Shown here: positions 59,951-64,000 of the stretch, piece after piece
Layout of the letters: every line of letters starts with the position of its first letter
Numbering within the stretch: the first letter of the stretch is position 1
Assembly: GCA_046349915.1 (NCBI GenBank)
Contig: JAXMBL010000003.1
Span: forward strand, 496,001 to 560,000
Direction: 5' to 3'
DNA: 64,000 bases
DNA from: CAIXSC01 sp046349915
GTDB taxonomy: Bacteria > Planctomycetota > Planctomycetia > Pirellulales > Pirellulaceae
Translations under genes and position numbers: made by a program
Notes under the pieces: model-generated
Told to the model about the DNA's origin: nothing
Databases searched by the model: none
The model's input: only the letters and a program-made list of their open reading frames with translations

Positions 59951-61669
59951 ATGGAAACGCATGTCCCCTATCAATCGGGCGCCTCCCATGAATCTGGCGA
60001 CTCTCAGGAATTACCGGTCGTAGAGTTTCTCGAACCCGATACGGTCGGTCAAGAAGTTCGCGACCTTGCGGGTGAAGGCCCGCGAGGCGCCGAGTTCGCG
60101 CCCCTGGCACCCCCGATCGCCCTCCCGCCTGCGCCACCCGATGCGTCACCCGTTCCGCCTCCCTTAGCTCCGCCCATCTCCTTGGTAGCGGCGCCGCCGA
60201 TCGCGCCACCTGTCGGCAAGGCCGATTCGTCGATCGATCAAGATCCACCCGGGATCGTGCCAATGGATGATCAAGTCGGCGAGGAAGATCGCCTACGAGA
60301 CTCGGCTAGCTTCGCGGGCAGCGCCCTGATCCATTCGGCCGCACTTGTGGTGCTCGCGGTGTTCACCAGCGCTACGATCAAGCGGGATGCGGTGGTTTGG
60401 ATCGCCGAGCCTGCTTCGCCCGTCGTCGATACTCCCTTGTCGGAGCCTGTTCAGGTCGAAATGCCTGCTGAAAGCAACTCGGTGGCGAGTGCGTTGTCCA
60501 ACGCGGCTCAGGCGGAGATTCCAGCCCATGAGATGACTGTCGCGACCGCGGAACTGGTTGCCGACGAACCGATGCTCGGCGATGTGGATCAGGTTGCCCA
60601 TGCCTCGTTGCCTGGATCGGCGGACCGTGATCGTGCGCCGGTCGATCGCTTGCTGGACGTGGTGGCGACTCGCAAAAAGACCGCCGTACAATCGTTCGAT
60701 CAGCCCGATCCGTCGGCCATTGATTCGCCCATGGCGATGGCTCGAGCCGCGACGGTCGGCGTCCCGCACTGGGGCAATACTCCTGCCGAGCGAGCGGTCT
60801 ATCGGTTCATTCTTTACGACATCGGGCGCCTGCAAGGTCTTGAGGCCGCCGAGGCTCAGTTTGCTTTTTCGTCGCTTCCCAACGAGGCTCTCCCGGAACT
60901 GATCAAGGGGCTGAATGCTTCCGCGTATCTGCAGGCCAGTTGCCCGGTGGTGGTATTGTCGAGCCGCGTGCAGTCGTCGCTCGCGTCGCTGAACTCGCGA
61001 GAGGCGTACGAGTACGCGCTGAAGAACATCGGCAAGGGAGTGCCAGCGAATGCCAATTACGCCGCGCATCTAGCCTCGCTCCGACAGCGATTGGCGGCGG
61101 AATCGGGCATGACGTCGGGGGCGAATCCAGGGCTATTGCAACCGTTGCGTGAGCAGCGAAGTCGCTGGGTCATGCAATTACAGCATGCCAGCTCGTCGCG
61201 GTTGACCGCGGCTTTGGCCAGTGAAAACGCCGACGAACGTTGGGCGGCGACGCGAGTGATCGCGGCTCGCGGTCTGAAACTGATGGACGAACTCATCCCG
61301 CTGCTCGCCGACGAGGACATCATGGTCCGTGAAGAGACGCATGCCGCTTTGGTGCGGTTGGCTCGCGGCATCGATCTGGGGCCAGTGAATTCCTCCTCCG
61401 AGTCGGAAGTGGATGAATCGATCGACCTCTGGCGCCGTTGGTGGAGTCAAAATAAAGAACGGCAAGGGGTGAGTGAATACACGTCGCAGCAAGACGAGGC
61501 TTTACGACTACGACGGGCGAACAATCGAATCTCACTCGCAGAGAAGCTGATGGCCGATGGCCATTCGCAAGCAGCGAACAGATATTTAGAAGAAGTGATA
61601 CGCGATTACCCGGGCACGGCGTCGGCGGACCGCGCCGAGGAACTGAAGCGTGAGTTGACGGAGAAGTAG
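59951..61669 (+). CDS. Membrane protein with HEAT-like C-terminal domain
   Basis: A 572-residue protein. ATG at 59951 has CCGGGAG upstream; GTG at 59948 is possible. Pro-rich N-terminus (about residues 50-95: PPIALPPAPPDASP...), one membrane helix (SALIHSAALVVLAVFTSATI, near 125-145), then a helical region with HEAT-like repeats (ENADERWAATRVIAARGLKL, IMVREETHAALVRLA). The C-terminus (RYLEEVIRDYPGTASADRAE) looks like a TPR-type end. Its TAG stop is the first TAG of a repeat, as for the ClC gene. Function unknown. Confidence 0.75.
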   Translation: METHVPYQSGASHESGDSQELPVVEFLEPDTVGQEVRDLAGEGPRGAEFAPLAPPIALPPAPPDASPVPPPLAPPISLVAAPPIAPPVGKADSSIDQDPPGIVPMDDQVGEEDRLRDSASFAGSALIHSAALVVLAVFTSATIKRDAVVWIAEPASPVVDTPLSEPVQVEMPAESNSVASALSNAAQAEIPAHEMTVATAELVADEPMLGDVDQVAHASLPGSADRDRAPVDRLLDVVATRKKTAVQSFDQPDPSAIDSPMAMARAATVGVPHWGNTPAERAVYRFILYDIGRLQGLEAAEAQFAFSSLPNEALPELIKGLNASAYLQASCPVVVLSSRVQSSLASLNSREAYEYALKNIGKGVPANANYAAHLASLRQRLAAESGMTSGANPGLLQPLREQRSRWVMQLQHASSSRLTAALASENADERWAATRVIAARGLKLMDELIPLLADEDIMVREETHAALVRLARGIDLGPVNSSSESEVDESIDLWRRWWSQNKERQGVSEYTSQQDEALRLRRANNRISLAEKLMADGHSQAANRYLEEVIRDYPGTASADRAEELKRELTEK

Positions 61670-61798
61670 CCCGCTCGCTTCGCGAGCGGAACTGCCGCGT
61701 GGCGAGCGTCCGCCGTCGGCCCTTGGCGCCGTGTCTTTTCTGTAATGGATAGCTTGTACGCGGTGCGGCTGGTCGTCTCGCGAAGCGAGACGGCTACG
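61667..61798. repeat. Type II composite palindromic repeat
   Basis: Starts TAGCCCGCTCGCTTCGCGAG and ends GTCTCGCGAAGCGAGACGGC, with middle TGTAATGGATAGCTTGTACG. It matches 36246-36382 closely. Fills the gap between convergent genes. Confidence 0.9.
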
Positions 61799-61803
61799 GC
61801 CGC

Positions 61804-63480
61804 TCACAACTCGTACTCGCGATCGAACACCATGATCGCGGGCGCATCCCATTGTTTCTCGCGAACGACAGAATCCCAAAAACGGCGATACTCCAGCCGC
61901 ACTCGCAGCCGCTCGATGCGCGACCCCGCGGCAGTCGACTCGAACTGAAAGCGTACCTCGACCGGCTGGCCGGGAATCAGACGGGAATCCTCGGTTTCAA
62001 CCACTCCGGGGCGCCAAAAGGGCGCTGGCGAATGACCGGCGGGGTCCCGGAGAATGCGAGCAAAAAGTCGACCGGGCTTACCTGCATCGTCGAGTCCCGT
62101 GAAGACGGGGAGTTGGGGGCCCATGGTCTGGCGAGCAGGATGGCCCGCCGCGTCATACGCTTCCACTCGCAGCACAAGATGTCGGTCGATAAAGCCGGTC
62201 GGCACTCTGTGCCCTACGTCCTCGGCCACGATGCGGAGCGTGGCCTCGATCGACTCCGAGGGCGACGACGAGCGTTTCCAGTGGGCTGTTGTCCTGACGG
62301 CTCGACGCAACATCGACTCGATGCCGCGCGCGAACAATTGATGGCTGGCCAGAGTCTCGGGAGAGCGGTCCGGCGCGTCGTCGCCAGATGCCATTCGAGT
62401 CATCTGACCCGTGGGCGTCATGTGACACGATTGGCACTGCTTTCCCGCTCGACCTGCGGGACTCGCTTGCCACTCGCGAAACGTGGTGTAAACGGGCACA
62501 CCGAACAAGACCCCTTCGTGGCAGGATGCACAGAGCCGACTCTCACGTTGCAAGGGCAGCATCGATTCGTCGCCTCGATCGACATCGTCAAGTGGGCCGA
62601 AGAACAGTTGGCCGGTGGACGGACGCAGCAAACGCATGGCAAAGACGCCGTGCGAGTGGCCCAGGTGAGTGAGCGAGACGTCGGCGATCTTGTGACAAAA
62701 GTCGCAATGGATGCCTGACGCCCGCGGTTGATCCCCGGCTGTGCGATCGTCGATGTCGTGGGACGCGAGCGGTTCCAGCGACACGCCCGCGACCTCCGTC
62801 GGCGAATGGCAGCTTGCGCAAACCGCGACCCCGTGCGGCAGTTCCCTGGCCAGCGACCAGTCGAAAGGGGAGGCGGGTGGAATACGACCGGCCGCCGACG
62901 AGTTGTTGGGGTGCGTATCAGTCAAGAGCGACAGGAACCGCGGATTGGCGGCGCTGCTTGCGTGCGCCGTACCTCGCCATTCCTCTAGAATCGCCGGATG
63001 ACAGTTGCCGCACGCGAATTCCACCTGCTCATTCGGATCGGGGGCGATCCAGCGGTAACTCGCATCGTCGCTCATGGGAAGGCGACGCAACGAGATTGTC
63101 AGCGATTGCGAGAGCAGGGCGTCCTCGCTGACCGCCGAACCGCCGATGTAATAGCCCGGTTTGGCGGCGGTCACTCGCCTGGGCGAGGCTTGTGGAAGGT
63201 CGTGGGCTGGCTGGTGGAGAGTGAATTCGCCCTTTGCGTTGGTAGTGGTGTGTTGAGTCGACGTTTGCCAACGGACGGTGGCGCCAGCAACGGGGCCGTC
63301 GTCGTCGACCACTCGCCCCTGGATCTGATGGATGACGCGTGGAACAGGAGCGGCGACGGGCGCCGGCTGGCATCCTAGCACGGCGACAAGGATCAATCCC
63401 AGGAAGTTGCCCAAGGGGACGAACGCTCTCAATCGACCGGAGTCGGGCAGTAAAGTGAACTGGGAAGGATCGCGAAGCAT
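61804..63480 (-). CDS. Five-haem cytochrome c lipoprotein
   Basis: A 558-residue exported protein. Start at ATG 63480; a lipobox LILVAVLGC follows (cysteine near residue 37), so it should be lipidated. A carboxypeptidase regulatory-like beta-sandwich (IQGRVVDDDGPVAGATVRWQ) precedes five CxxCH haem sites: CGNCH, CASCH, CDFCH, CASCH and CQSCH. The last third is beta-rich (GHRVPTGFIDRHLVLRVEAY). It resembles the cytochrome c-554-type multihaem family. Electron-transfer or respiratory role is inferred; partners are not in the window. Confidence 0.88.
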   Translation of the reverse strand: MLRDPSQFTLLPDSGRLRAFVPLGNFLGLILVAVLGCQPAPVAAPVPRVIHQIQGRVVDDDGPVAGATVRWQTSTQHTTTNAKGEFTLHQPAHDLPQASPRRVTAAKPGYYIGGSAVSEDALLSQSLTISLRRLPMSDDASYRWIAPDPNEQVEFACGNCHPAILEEWRGTAHASSAANPRFLSLLTDTHPNNSSAAGRIPPASPFDWSLARELPHGVAVCASCHSPTEVAGVSLEPLASHDIDDRTAGDQPRASGIHCDFCHKIADVSLTHLGHSHGVFAMRLLRPSTGQLFFGPLDDVDRGDESMLPLQRESRLCASCHEGVLFGVPVYTTFREWQASPAGRAGKQCQSCHMTPTGQMTRMASGDDAPDRSPETLASHQLFARGIESMLRRAVRTTAHWKRSSSPSESIEATLRIVAEDVGHRVPTGFIDRHLVLRVEAYDAAGHPARQTMGPQLPVFTGLDDAGKPGRLFARILRDPAGHSPAPFWRPGVVETEDSRLIPGQPVEVRFQFESTAAGSRIERLRVRLEYRRFWDSVVREKQWDAPAIMVFDREYEL

Positions 63481-63523
63481 GGGACGATCACGGGTCGGCG
63501 ACGCGGTCAAGTAAACACGGGCG

Positions 63524-63796
63524 TTACCGAGGCGACGTTGGCTTGGCCGTAGCGTCAAAAGTCGTCGGAGCTTCGTCGGCGTCCACCGGAGGAATTACCG
63601 CGTCCAGGCATTTTTTCTTGAAGCTGGCGAGCGCCAAGGTGACGAGCGCCAAGATGATCTCGTCGGCGAACGGCACTACATCGGGGATGAAAAGATCGAC
63701 CAGAAAAATCGCGGCGGTGAACAGAACGAGATAGGGGAACCGCAAGGAGGCGGCGAACTGCTTGACCGTGGCGACGAGTCCTGGGGATTGAGTCAT
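63524..63796 (-). CDS. DUF6116-like small membrane protein
   Basis: A 90-residue protein starting MTQSPGLVATVKQFAASLRF at ATG 63796, with GGAG about 14 bp upstream; a TTG 17 codons upstream is less likely. Two closely spaced membrane segments, FPYLVLFTAAIFLVDLFIPD and PFADEIILALVTLALASF, followed by a charged tail, match DUF6116/YkvA-like proteins. Function unknown. It lies 43 bp upstream of the cytochrome gene in the same direction. Confidence 0.7.
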   Translation of the reverse strand: MTQSPGLVATVKQFAASLRFPYLVLFTAAIFLVDLFIPDVVPFADEIILALVTLALASFKKKCLDAVIPPVDADEAPTTFDATAKPTSPR

Positions 63797-63929
63797 GGGT
63801 GGTTGTATCTCCGTCGACAAGTCGTGCTGCTGAAGTGCATTACTCAACTATCATAACCATGATCGCGAACGGGAAACGTCGGTTGGCGCCTCCGGTTTTT
63901 TTGTTGGCGGACCGGTGAAACCGTTGGAC

Positions 63930-64000
63930 TTACGCGAGATTTCGCCGTTCTTCCAGGCTTTTGTGGAAATCCCACGGATTCTCGGAGGCCGCAGGTTCAC
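63930..64000 (-). CDS. C-terminal end of a gene cut by the right window edge
   Basis: The minus-strand frame from the window edge to a TAA at 63930-63932 encodes EPAASENPWDFHKSLEERRN plus LA. It reads as a real C-terminus, and the other frames do not. Only 22 residues are visible, so nothing further can be said. Confidence 0.4.
   Translation of the reverse strand, partial: EPAASENPWDFHKSLEERRNLA

Overview
The window reads as a chromosomal segment of a planctomycete, most likely of the Pirellulales type. This rests on protein signatures and not on any rRNA gene: a J-domain-like membrane protein opening with FDPYRKWLGI and EEQPPNHYRMLG, a surface protein opening with FEGLERRLAM, a DUF1501 protein with a twin-arginine signal, zinc-ribbon Ser/Thr kinases, PPC-type secreted proteins and a multihaem cytochrome lipoprotein. 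Base composition is GC-rich, with a visibly AT-richer patch at about 14.5-16.9 kb. I saw no tRNA, rRNA, CRISPR array, prophage or complete insertion sequence.

Layout. 1-6 kb: a secreted HEAT-like protein (cut by the left edge), a trans-sulfuration PLP enzyme, a ClC chloride channel and a FEGLERRLAM surface protein. 6.3-7.7 kb: an ECF sigma factor overlapping an anti-sigma factor that carries two CxxCH motifs. 8.2-11.9 kb: a DUF3999/DUF2339 membrane pair. 12-15.7 kb: a TylF-like methyltransferase, two small secreted proteins and degraded sequence. 15.7-20.3 kb: a Ser/Thr kinase ending in a formylglycine-generating-enzyme-like domain, preceded in the same direction by a zinc-dependent phospholipase C-like protein with a DUF4332 tail. 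20.7-24 kb: one 1099-residue polypeptide fusing all three AmmeMemoRadiSam components. 24-32 kb: J-like protein, glycosyltransferase, HTH regulator, flavin monooxygenase, small envelope proteins and a GH2-like sugar-binding domain. 31.7-45.4 kb: UDP-glucose dehydrogenase, PPC protein, EamA transporter, M20 hydrolase, XTP/dITP pyrophosphatase, esterase, a 29-residue basic microprotein, site-2 protease and a PYROXD2-like oxidoreductase. 45.7-47.9 kb: DUF1501 protein and a seven-bladed WD40 protein.

48-59.5 kb is the most remarkable block: a minus-strand run of eight genes combining tight-adherence (Tad) secretion parts (CpaB, an FHA-CpaF/TadA fusion, TadB, TadC) with a zinc-ribbon proline-rich membrane protein, a receptor-like kinase fused to an EF-hand-bearing caspase-like domain, and an alpha/beta hydrolase. 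A kinase and a phosphothreonine-binding FHA domain in one operon suggest a phosphorylation-gated Tad machine. Pilin, prepilin peptidase, secretin and CpaE are not in this window. 60-64 kb: a HEAT-like membrane protein, the cytochrome lipoprotein, a DUF6116-like protein and a clipped C-terminus.

Intergenic DNA is rich in dispersed palindromic repeats. The main family (core GACGGACTAGAAGTCCGTC) has 15 copies at seven loci, five of them between convergent genes. Related composite elements, a GGGCAGGTT hairpin family, a GGAATTC hairpin family and a pair of MITE-like elements at 40.3-40.7 kb also occur. Three genes end exactly where such a repeat begins.
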